Positions 54,740 through 62,156 of a stretch of DNA of 64,000 nucleotides are shown here, piece by piece. The DNA comes from Verrucomicrobiaceae bacterium. Its GTDB lineage: Bacteria > Verrucomicrobiota > Verrucomicrobiia > Verrucomicrobiales > Verrucomicrobiaceae. The translations under genes and the position numbers were made by a program. The stretch spans positions 310,001 through 374,000 of the forward strand of contig JAIBCL010000005.1 in assembly GCA_019694165.1 (NCBI GenBank), written 5' to 3'. The notes beneath the pieces are model-generated. The model did no database searches and had not been told where the DNA came from. It saw nothing but the letters and a program-made list of their open reading frames with translations. How positions within the stretch are numbered: the stretch's first letter is position 1; each line of letters begins with the position of its first letter.

Positions 54740-55081
54740 TCAACGTCCGAACGAAAAGTGGAAGCCCAGGCCTGGCCGGCCGATCTCGACATGCGCGCCG
54801 TGCGAGTGACCATGGTAGGCGGGTGCGCACGAGGGACGGCTGTAAACGACCGGACGCGGATGGCATACGGGGCAGTCGCAATTCGCGCGCTCCGTCTCCC
54901 AGCAACCGACGGGCCGGCCAAAGCGGTCGTAGCCGCGGACTTCGTAGTGCGCGAAGACGGGCCGGCCGCATGGCAGGTAGCTGACGATGCGGCGCGTCTC
55001 GCAATGGTCGGCGCCGGCGGTGGTGGGAATCGCGAAGCCAAGACTGGTGACTGCCGCGAGAAGTGAAAGTGTGAGTTTCAT
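54740..55081 (-). CDS. Small exported Cys/His-rich protein
   Basis: A 113-residue protein with a signal peptide (MKLTLSLLAAVTSLGFAIPTTA). The mature part of about 90 residues has seven Cys (for example CETRRIV, YLPCGRP, NCDCPVCH, SCAP) and many His (YHGHSHGAH). The spacing CDCPVCH suggests metal binding or disulfides. No family is recognised. It is monocistronic: ATG 55081 is chosen because it starts the signal peptide, and a strong terminator follows. Confidence 0.7.
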   Translation of the reverse strand: MKLTLSLLAAVTSLGFAIPTTAGADHCETRRIVSYLPCGRPVFAHYEVRGYDRFGRPVGCWETERANCDCPVCHPRPVVYSRPSCAPAYHGHSHGAHVEIGRPGLGFHFSFGR

Positions 55082-55259
55082 GGTGGGTGGGTTGTTTGGG
55101 TTACGGCTCATTCGACGAGGCGACTGATTCGCTATTCGAGGTGCACGAAAAAATTTTCGCGGCATCGGATGCGGAGACGCGGCGCGCACCGCGCAAGGTG
55201 TAAACATGACCGCAAACTGTAATGGTCCGCCCGTCCGCAAATGATAAGCAGCCCCCGCC

Positions 55260-55676
55260 ATGAACACCCAACCCGCGCTCTCCACCCACAGCAAGACCAT
55301 CGGCTACATCCTCTGGCTCTTCGGCTTCACGGGATCCCACCGCTTTTACTATGGAAGGCCGGTGACGGGTGCCATCTGGTTCTTCACACTCGGGTTGTTC
55401 GGCATCGGCTGGCTCATCGACTTGTTCCTGATTCCCGGCATGGACCGCGAGGCAGACAGACGTTTCGCGGCGGGCGACACGGACTATTCCGTCGCGTGGA
55501 TTCTGCTCACCTTCCTCGGCGCCTTCGGCGTCCACCGCCTTTACATGGGCAAGTGGGTCACGGCCATTCTCTATTTCTGCACCGGCGGTCTGTTTCTCAT
55601 CGGCTGGCTGTATGATTTCTGCACGCTCAACACGCAGATCAGCGAGATCAACCAGCGCACCGCGAACCGAGGTTGA
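55260..55676 (+). CDS. TM2-domain membrane protein (two TM2 units)
   Basis: A 138-residue membrane protein built of two TM2 units. Each has the pattern of a hydrophobic helix, a G-x-x-x-H-R-[FL]-Y loop and a second helix: GFTGSHRFYYGRPVTGAIWFF then IGWLIDLFLIPGM, and GAFGVHRLYMGKWVTAILYF then IGWLYDFCTL. TM2 proteins are usually single-unit; duplicated ones occur. Function is not known in bacteria. It lies upstream of the sugar cluster on the same strand. Confidence 0.85.
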   Translation: MNTQPALSTHSKTIGYILWLFGFTGSHRFYYGRPVTGAIWFFTLGLFGIGWLIDLFLIPGMDREADRRFAAGDTDYSVAWILLTFLGAFGVHRLYMGKWVTAILYFCTGGLFLIGWLYDFCTLNTQISEINQRTANRG

Positions 55677-55728
55677 CAGGCAGGAGCCGCCTTGACATTG
55701 CGTGCCGGGCCTGTTTCTTCGCCGCCCG

Positions 55729-56193
55729 ATGCCAGTCGCCCCTTCCGTGAAGCTTGGCCGCGAGGTCAAGATATTCCATCCTGACCTCGTGAACCTCTAT
55801 GGCTGCACGGTGGGGGACGAGACGAAGATCGGCTCGTTCGTCGAGATTCAAAAGAACGCCTTCATCGGCGCACGATGCAAAATCTCCTCCCACACCTTCA
55901 TCTGCGAAGGCGTGACGATCGAGGACGAAGTGTTCGTCGGCCACGGCGTCATGTTCACGAACGACAAGCAGCCCCGCGCCACCGCCGAAGGCGGCGCACT
56001 CCAGACCGAGGCCGACTGGGCCGTGATCCCCACGCGCGTGTGCAGAGGCGCTTCGCTCGGCAGCGGCGCCGTGATCCTCTGTGGCATCACCATCGGTGAG
56101 CGTGCGATGATCGGTGCGGGCGCGGTGGTCAGCAAAGACGTGCCGCCCGGCGCCGTCGTCGCGGGAGTGCCCGCGAGAGCACTGAGACGCTGA
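55729..56193 (+). CDS. WbpD-type left-handed beta-helix N-acetyltransferase
   Basis: A 154-residue hexapeptide-repeat acyltransferase. The block LVNLYGCTVGDETKIGSFVE, then IGARCKISSHTFICEGVTIE and VFVGHGVMFTNDKQPRA, follow WbpD/WlbB, which acetylates the 3-amino group of UDP-2-acetamido-3-amino-2,3-dideoxy-glucuronate. His in KISSHTFI or GHGVMF is the likely catalytic base. With the WbpB-type gene next to it and the WbpE-type aminotransferase close by, the substrate is probably such a 3-amino sugar. The ATG at 55729 is used; GTG 55702 is an alternative. Confidence 0.85.
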   Translation: MPVAPSVKLGREVKIFHPDLVNLYGCTVGDETKIGSFVEIQKNAFIGARCKISSHTFICEGVTIEDEVFVGHGVMFTNDKQPRATAEGGALQTEADWAVIPTRVCRGASLGSGAVILCGITIGERAMIGAGAVVSKDVPPGAVVAGVPARALRR

Positions 56194-56266
56194 GAAGGAC
56201 AGGACCTGTTCGGCACATGAGTCCCACAAGCCCGATGAACCCACCCCTCACCCGCCCACTCCTCCA

Positions 56267-57289
56267 ATGGTAAACATCGCTGTCATCGGCTGCGGCTACT
56301 GGGGTCCAAACTTGATCCGCAATTTCTCCAGCACGCCGGGCGCGCACCTCGCCGCCGTGTGTGATTTGAATGCCGACCGTCTCCGCAAAGTGAGCGAGCA
56401 GAATCCCGGCCTGCACACCACCGCCGACTACGCCGCGCTGCTCGCGAGCGGGAAGGTTGATGCGGTGGCCATCGCCACTCCTGTCTCCAGCCACTTTCCG
56501 CTGGCGAAGCAGGCGCTGGAGGCCGGCAAGCATGTGCTCGTGGAGAAACCGATGACTGCCACCGTCGCCGAGGCGGAGGAACTCGTGGCTCTTGCGGCGA
56601 AGAAGGGCCTCGTGCTGATGGTCGATCACACCTTCGCCTACACGAGCGCCGTGCGGAAGATCAAGGAGCTCGTGGACACGGGCGAGCTCGGCCAGCTTCT
56701 CTACTACGACTCCGTGCGCATCAATCTCGGCCTCTTCCAGCACGACGTGAACGTGCTCTGGGACCTCGCTGTGCATGACCTCGCCATCATGGACTTCGCC
56801 CTCGGGCAGCAGCCCGTGGCCGTGTCCGCCACCGGACTGGCGCATCTGCAGGGCCAGCATGAAGACGTGGCCTTTCTCACCTGCTTCTTTGAGAGCAGCC
56901 TCATCGCTCACTTTCATCTGAACTGGCTCTCGCCCCTCAAGGTGCGCCGCACCATCATCGGCGGCGAGAAGAAGAGCGTGGTCTATGACGACATCGAGCC
57001 GAGCGAGAAGCTCAAGATTTACGACCGCGGCGCGAGTGTGAACGAGCAGAGCCTCGAGAGCATGCGCCGCACGCTGGTGGATTACCGCATGGGAGACATG
57101 TGGGCGCCGCACCTCGGACAGGGCGAGGCTTTGCGCGCGGAATCGACGCACTTCGTCGAGTGCATCACCCAGAAAAAAACGCCCGTCACCGACGGCCGGG
57201 CCGGTCTGCGCGTCGTCCGCATCCTCGAAGCGGCGAATGAGTCGCTCAAACTACGGGGTGCGCCCGTGAAGATCAAGGCAGGCGCCTGA
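56267..57289 (+). CDS. WbpB/WlbA-type Gfo/Idh/MocA oxidoreductase
   Basis: A 340-residue NAD-dependent oxidoreductase. The N-terminal Rossmann motif is IAVIGCGYWGPNLIRNF; the catalytic Lys is in HVLVEKPMTATVAEA, and the C-terminal half has FAYTSAVRKIKELVD and DLAVHDLAIMDFALG with the active-site His. WbpB and WlbA oxidise UDP-GlcNAcA at C3, making the keto sugar for the WbpE aminotransferase. It is 73 bases downstream of the acetyltransferase and likely in the same operon. Other Gfo/Idh substrates are possible, but the neighbours favour this one. Confidence 0.85.
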   Translation: MVNIAVIGCGYWGPNLIRNFSSTPGAHLAAVCDLNADRLRKVSEQNPGLHTTADYAALLASGKVDAVAIATPVSSHFPLAKQALEAGKHVLVEKPMTATVAEAEELVALAAKKGLVLMVDHTFAYTSAVRKIKELVDTGELGQLLYYDSVRINLGLFQHDVNVLWDLAVHDLAIMDFALGQQPVAVSATGLAHLQGQHEDVAFLTCFFESSLIAHFHLNWLSPLKVRRTIIGGEKKSVVYDDIEPSEKLKIYDRGASVNEQSLESMRRTLVDYRMGDMWAPHLGQGEALRAESTHFVECITQKKTPVTDGRAGLRVVRILEAANESLKLRGAPVKIKAGA

Positions 57290-57360
57290 TCGACCGGAGC
57301 GCCGGCGGGCGCGAAGAGATTCACGCAGCGAGAATGAAGGGGCCAGGGGAGCCCCCGCCC

Positions 57361-58425
57361 CTACTGTTTGCCTGCCGTTCCCCTGACGCCTTCGGCAAAC
57401 CACTCCATCGCGGCGCGCACATGATCTTTGTTCACCTCATGCCCGCCGTCATGAAGCTCTTCGCGCACCTCGAAGCCGCTGCGCTTGAGCGACTTCACCA
57501 CGGCCTCTGTCTTCCCCGGACCGGCGATCCTGTCCGCCTTGCCCGTGCTTACGAATATCCGCGCCTTGGTGAACTCCCTTTTCGGCGCCTTCCACTCGTC
57601 GATCGCCTTGGAAGCCATATCCTCATTGCATCCGCCCATGAACATGCCCGGCACGCGGCGGCCCGCCTTGCTGAACCAGCCGCCCAGCCAGCCGGAGTAC
57701 TTCGCACCACCGGAGAATCCACCTGTGGCCACCGGCCAGTCCTTCGATGCGGGCCACTGCGCAGCCAGGGCCTCGAGCGCCGTCTCCGCCAGAGCGGCCC
57801 GGTTCGCGGGCAGACCCGGCGTCAGATTTCCGGGACAGTCGGCACCGATGACCACCCAGCCCAGTTCGTTCGCCGCATCGGCAAAAGTTCCCATCGCCTT
57901 CACGCTCGACGGATTTTTGCCCTGCGCACGTCCGCTGTCCGTGACGCTGACTATGATCACCGGCCATGACCGGGCTGGATCGAAGTCTTTTGGCACGAGC
58001 AGGCCCACCTGAGCCTTCGTCATGTCCACGTCGTCATATGAGTCATTGCCACCGGTGATCTTCCTCGCCTTCGCGCCCACCGCCGCGGGGACCGGCGTCT
58101 CAAACTCGGTTTTCACCCCGGGCTTCACGGTCACGCCCGCGATGCTCAGGCCCGAGGTTGTCGCCGGTGCCGCGGCTGTAGACGGCGGCGGAGCCAGTTT
58201 GTTTCTTATCCACTCGCGGTCATCCGACGAGAGCTTGTCCAGGGGGATCGGGTAGTCTTTGCCGGCCATGCGCACCGTCACGGTGTGCTCATCCGCCGTT
58301 ACGAACTCCGCCTGAATCACGCGACCCGTCACGTCCTTCCAGGCTCGCGTGGCCGGTGTTTCCGCTTGTGCGCCAAAAACGGCGGCCAAAAAAATCGCCG
58401 CACCGAGGAGAACCGGTTTGTTCAT
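57361..58425 (-). CDS. Exported SHD1-domain alpha/beta hydrolase
   Basis: A 354-residue protein with a signal peptide (MNKPVLLGAAIFLAAVFGAQA). Residues about 25-75 form an SHD1-type domain (WKDVTGRVIQAEFV, then YPIPLDKLSSDDREWI), the SLA1 homology-like module frequent in PVC exported proteins. The rest is an alpha/beta hydrolase: WVVIGADCPG, nucleophile GGFSGGAKYSGWL, and a candidate His in LHDGGHEVNKDH. It interrupts the sugar cluster on the opposite strand and seems unrelated to it. The ATG at 58425 starts the signal peptide. Substrate unknown. Confidence 0.78.
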   Translation of the reverse strand: MNKPVLLGAAIFLAAVFGAQAETPATRAWKDVTGRVIQAEFVTADEHTVTVRMAGKDYPIPLDKLSSDDREWIRNKLAPPPSTAAAPATTSGLSIAGVTVKPGVKTEFETPVPAAVGAKARKITGGNDSYDDVDMTKAQVGLLVPKDFDPARSWPVIIVSVTDSGRAQGKNPSSVKAMGTFADAANELGWVVIGADCPGNLTPGLPANRAALAETALEALAAQWPASKDWPVATGGFSGGAKYSGWLGGWFSKAGRRVPGMFMGGCNEDMASKAIDEWKAPKREFTKARIFVSTGKADRIAGPGKTEAVVKSLKRSGFEVREELHDGGHEVNKDHVRAAMEWFAEGVRGTAGKQ

Positions 58426-58537
58426 GGCGCGAAACTGCGGCCGCCGTTGCCAGCGGCAAGTGAAAACTGATCGCCGAGGCTGCACGCACAAGGGAGCAAC
58501 GCGAACTCCGCGCACCTTCGCACTCGGTGATCGGACA

Positions 58538-59647
58538 TCAGCCGTCAGCCAAGGCCTGCCTCAATGCGCTGGCGATGCGCTGGAGCTGCTCGTCGGTCAA
58601 TTCGGCAAACATCGGGAGCGAGAGGCAGTGCTCGCCGAGCCTCTCGCTCACAGGGAAGTCGCCTTTCTTGTAGCCGAGGGCGGCGCAGGCCTTCTGGAGA
58701 TGGAGCGGCAGCGGATAGTGCAGGCCGGATTCGATGCCAGCTTCCGCGAGCTTCTGGCGCAAGTGATCGCGGCGGTCGCTCTCGATGACGTAGCAGTGCC
58801 AGACGCTCTGTGAGTCAGGGAACTCCTTCGGCAATGTGACCGGCAGATCCGCGAGGAGCTCCGCGTAGCGCTTGGCATGCCTCGCACGCGCGGCATTCCA
58901 GGCGTCGAGGTGTTTGAGTTTCAGGCTCAGCATCGCACCCTGGATGCTGTCCATGCGGTAGTTGTAGCCGAGTTCGTCGTGGTAGTAGCGCTCGCTCTGC
59001 GCATGGCTGCGGAGCTGGCGGGCACGCTTCGCGAAGGCCTCGTCATTGGTGACGAGCGCGCCGCCTTCACCGAAAGCTCCGAGGTTCTTTCCGGGATAGA
59101 AGCTGAAACATCCCATGACGCCGAGCTGGCCGGCACGCCTGCCTTTGTAGGTCGCGCCGTGTGCCTGCGCGGCGTCCTCGATGACCGGGATGCCGTGGCG
59201 CTTGGCGATCTCGAGGATCGGGTCCATGTCGGCGATCTGGCCGTAAAGATGCACGGGGATGATGGCCTTCGTGCGTGGCGTGATGGCGGCTTCGAGCTTC
59301 GCGGGATCGAGCGTGCGGCGCGCGGGATCTATGTCCACGAACACAGGCTTGGCTCCAACATAGTAAATCGCCCATGCGGTGGCGATGAAGGTCATGGGCA
59401 CGGTGATCACCTCGTCTCCAGGGCCGATGTCGAGGCAGTGCAGCGCGAGATGCAGCGCGCTCGTGCCGCTGTTCACGCCGACGCATTCCTTCACGCCACA
59501 CCACGCCGCGAACTCGTCTTCAAACTGTTTGGCGGCGGGGCCTTGCGCAAAGCCGCATGACTCGGCGATGCGATCAAAGGCGGCGATGGCTTCATCGCGA
59601 ATGACGCGATACTGGGCGTTCAGGTCGAGGATGGGGATGCGGGACAT
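58538..59647 (-). CDS. DegT/DnrJ/EryC1 sugar aminotransferase, WbpE-type
   Basis: A 369-residue PLP-dependent aminotransferase for nucleotide sugars. Lys187 (CFSFYPGKNLGAFGEGG) binds PLP, Asp158 (VIEDAAQAHGA) contacts its nitrogen, and LDLNAQYR is the usual start. WbpE/WlbC type enzymes add the 3-amino group to the keto sugar made by WbpB/WlbA. The FYPGKNLGA block with E-G-G is the pattern I associate with that branch. It is on the opposite strand from the acetyltransferase and oxidoreductase genes, separated by the SHD1 hydrolase. Confidence 0.85.
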   Translation of the reverse strand: MSRIPILDLNAQYRVIRDEAIAAFDRIAESCGFAQGPAAKQFEDEFAAWCGVKECVGVNSGTSALHLALHCLDIGPGDEVITVPMTFIATAWAIYYVGAKPVFVDIDPARRTLDPAKLEAAITPRTKAIIPVHLYGQIADMDPILEIAKRHGIPVIEDAAQAHGATYKGRRAGQLGVMGCFSFYPGKNLGAFGEGGALVTNDEAFAKRARQLRSHAQSERYYHDELGYNYRMDSIQGAMLSLKLKHLDAWNAARARHAKRYAELLADLPVTLPKEFPDSQSVWHCYVIESDRRDHLRQKLAEAGIESGLHYPLPLHLQKACAALGYKKGDFPVSERLGEHCLSLPMFAELTDEQLQRIASALRQALADG

Positions 59648-59674
59648 CTGGAAGAGTGGGCGTGGGGTGGGGCG

Positions 59675-59737
59675 AAGTATTCAGTGTTCAGCGGGTCAGT
59701 TGTCGGCGGTCGATGGCAAGACTGAGCACTTTGATCG
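59675..59737. repeat. TTCAGT-type dispersed repeat, copy 3
   Basis: The gap between the two aminotransferase genes contains GTATTCAGTGTTCAGCGGGT followed by CAGTTGTC, with an inverted unit ACTGAGCACT about 20 bases on. The part GTTCAGCGGGTCA matches copy 2 exactly and TATTCAGTGTTCAG matches units in copy 1. Confidence 0.55.
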
Positions 59738-59755
59738 GACGAGGTGAACGATTCA

Positions 59756-60886
59756 TCAGACCGCCAGCGCACGGTGGAGTGCGTCAATGACGCCGTCTTG
59801 TTCGGCGTCCGTCATCTGCGGATAAACCGGAAGAATGATGCCGGTGTCCTGCGCGCGCTCGGACTCGGCGAGCGGGTGCGGCAGCGGGTGGCCGGCGTAG
59901 GCCGCCTCGCGGTGCGAGCACATGATGGCGCGGCGCGTGGCGATGCCTTCATCGAGCAGTTTCTGCATGATTCCGACCTGATCACAGCCATCCGGCAGGC
60001 GCACGCAGTAGCTCTGCCAATTGCTGCGCGCCCACGCGGGCTGATGCGGATGGGTGACGCCGCGCAGTTTTGCGGCGTAGCGCGCGGCGAGTTCGCGGCG
60101 GCGTCCGATAATGCCCGGCAGACGCTTGAGCTGCTCGCGGCCGATGGCGGCCTGCGGATCGGTCATGCGGAAGTTGAAACCGACGACGGGATACGACTCG
60201 AAGATGACCTTGTTGGACGCGTGGCGTGTTTTGTCCGAGACGCTCATGCCGTGCTGACGCAGCAGGCGGAAGCGCGCATCCCAGTCGGGATTCGTGGTGG
60301 TCAACATGCCGCCGTCGCCGGTGGTGATGACTTTTCGCGGATGCAGCGAGAAGCAGACGATGTCGCCGATGGGCGCTCCGATCTTCTGCCATGGGCCGTT
60401 CCATTGGATCTCACTGCCGATGGCGCAGGCGGCATCCTCCACGACCTTCAAACCGTGCTTTTTCGCGACGGCAATGATCGCCGCCATGTCGCACGGCATG
60501 CCCATTTGATGCACGACGAGGATGGCTGTCGTGCGCGGCGTGACGGCTGCCTCGACGCGGCGGGGGTCGATGTTGAAGGTGGCCGGCTCGATGTCCACGA
60601 AGACGGGTTCCGCTCCGCAGTAGCGCACCGCGTTGGCGGTGGCGATGAAGGAATGGCTCACTGTGATCACCTCATCGCCCGGCTTTACGCCGAGCACCAG
60701 CAGCGCCAGATGAAGTGCCGTGGTGCAGTTCGAGACTGCGCACGCATGTGGCGCGCCGACCATGGCGGCCCACTCGCGCTCGAACGCCTCCACCTCGGGA
60801 CCTTGCGTGACCCAGCCGGAGAGCACGGCGCGGCTGGCGGCCGCGGCTTCCTCGGCGCCCAGGACTGGTTTGGCGATCGGTATCAT
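59756..60886 (-). CDS. DegT/DnrJ/EryC1 family sugar aminotransferase (second copy)
   Basis: A 376-residue PLP-dependent aminotransferase for keto sugars. Lys185 (CFSLHPRKVITTGDGG) is the PLP lysine and Glu150-Asp151 (VVEDAACAIGS) gives the pyridine contact. LHPRK-x-x-x-TGDGG is closer to perosamine/4-amino sugar synthetases than to WbpE, so it likely makes a different amino sugar. It shares the strand with the WbpE-type gene and the SDR gene, about 36 bases from the latter's end, so these may be one operon. Confidence 0.85.
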   Translation of the reverse strand: MIPIAKPVLGAEEAAAASRAVLSGWVTQGPEVEAFEREWAAMVGAPHACAVSNCTTALHLALLVLGVKPGDEVITVSHSFIATANAVRYCGAEPVFVDIEPATFNIDPRRVEAAVTPRTTAILVVHQMGMPCDMAAIIAVAKKHGLKVVEDAACAIGSEIQWNGPWQKIGAPIGDIVCFSLHPRKVITTGDGGMLTTTNPDWDARFRLLRQHGMSVSDKTRHASNKVIFESYPVVGFNFRMTDPQAAIGREQLKRLPGIIGRRRELAARYAAKLRGVTHPHQPAWARSNWQSYCVRLPDGCDQVGIMQKLLDEGIATRRAIMCSHREAAYAGHPLPHPLAESERAQDTGIILPVYPQMTDAEQDGVIDALHRALAV

Positions 60887-60922
60887 GTCTCGGTGTCGGG
60901 TGGCTGGTGAGGTTCCGGGAGA

Positions 60923-61900
60923 TCAGGCCGCTGGCGTCCTGTGCGCGAGATGGTCGAAATACCAGCGCGAGAGCCGGGCGAGTCCCGCGTCGAGGGACAC
61001 GGACGGCTCGTAGCCCAACAACTTCCGCGCACGGCTGATGTCGGCCAGACGGCGGGAAACGGGGTTTACGCTGTTGGCCGGCCGGTGTTCCGGGGCGAGG
61101 CTGCAGGAGTTCACTTTCAGCAAGGCGGCCAGAAGCTGCGCGAGCGAGGTCTCCACACCGGTGCCCACATTGAAGGCCATGTCGGTGGCGTCGGAGAGCA
61201 GCGCGAGCACGTTGCACTTTGCGATGTCGCTCACATGCACGAAGTCCATCGTGTCACTGCCGTCGCCAAAGATGAGCGGCGCGCGGCCGTCGCGGATGCA
61301 GTCGAGCCACTTGATCATCACCTCGGTGTACTTGCCGTGTGTGTCCATGCGCTCGCCATAGACGTTGAAATAGCGCAGCGCCACGTAGTCCAGTCCGTGC
61401 ATGAACTTGTAGCTGCGCAGCATCTGCTCGCCGAAGAGCTTGGCCGCGCCGTAGAAGGTCTGGTTGTCGTACGGATTGTCGCTCTCCGGCGTGGGGAAGT
61501 GCTGCGCCAGGCCATAAACCGAAGCGCTTGAGGAGTAGATCACCTTTTTCACACCGTGCCGTTTGCAGGCGTCGATGAGATTGAAAGTCGCTGCGGCCAT
61601 CACATCGAAGCCTTCACGCTGGTCGGCGGCGCACGCATTGATCCGCAGCGCCGCCATGTGGAAGACGTACTGTGAGCGCGCCACACAGTCCTCGATCAGC
61701 TTCGCATCCCGGATGTCACCTTCGATGAACTCGACCGCCGGATGGTCCTTGAATCCCGCCATGTTCGCCGCGCTGCCACGGATCATGTTGTCCACGATGA
61801 TGATTCTCTTCGGCGGGAACTTCAGCAGTTCTTCGACGACATAAGAGCCGATAAAGCCGGCGCCGCCGGTGACGAGGATGGTTTGGTCGATGAGATTCAC
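60923..61900 (-). CDS. NAD-dependent epimerase/dehydratase (SDR, nucleotide sugar)
   Basis: A 325-residue extended SDR. The NAD motif is ILVTGGAGFIGSYVVEELL; the catalytic pair is in YGAAKLFGEQ (Tyr-x3-Lys) with the Ser in YSSSASVYG; RYFNVYGERM and DFVHVSDIA are the usual later blocks. It resembles UDP-glucose 4-epimerase and UDP-GlcNAc epimerase/dehydratases. It could supply the keto or epimerised sugar for the adjacent aminotransferase. The start is uncertain: GTG at 61900 gives the usual short lead to the Rossmann motif; TTG at 61948 is a longer option. The gap to the peptidase gene holds nothing recognisable. Confidence 0.85.
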   Translation of the reverse strand: MNLIDQTILVTGGAGFIGSYVVEELLKFPPKRIIIVDNMIRGSAANMAGFKDHPAVEFIEGDIRDAKLIEDCVARSQYVFHMAALRINACAADQREGFDVMAAATFNLIDACKRHGVKKVIYSSSASVYGLAQHFPTPESDNPYDNQTFYGAAKLFGEQMLRSYKFMHGLDYVALRYFNVYGERMDTHGKYTEVMIKWLDCIRDGRAPLIFGDGSDTMDFVHVSDIAKCNVLALLSDATDMAFNVGTGVETSLAQLLAALLKVNSCSLAPEHRPANSVNPVSRRLADISRARKLLGYEPSVSLDAGLARLSRWYFDHLAHRTPAA

Positions 61901-62156
61901 AGTCAGGTTTGGAGCGTGCGACGGTTGCCGGGAATGACCGGCAGGCAAGAAGTGGTTGCGGATAAAGAGGACCGCGGCGGATTCAGACGCCCGAACAGGG
62001 GCCGCTTATCCGGGCCGCCCCCCGGACTGCCGCGGCGGCTCGTCGCCCACGGAGTGGAAGTGTGCAGAAGAAGTGGATTGGAGCGGCAGCGGCTTGCGCC
62101 TGGCCGATGGATTCGGATGCACGACAACCCCGGTCGGGCTACATGTCGCACCGATC

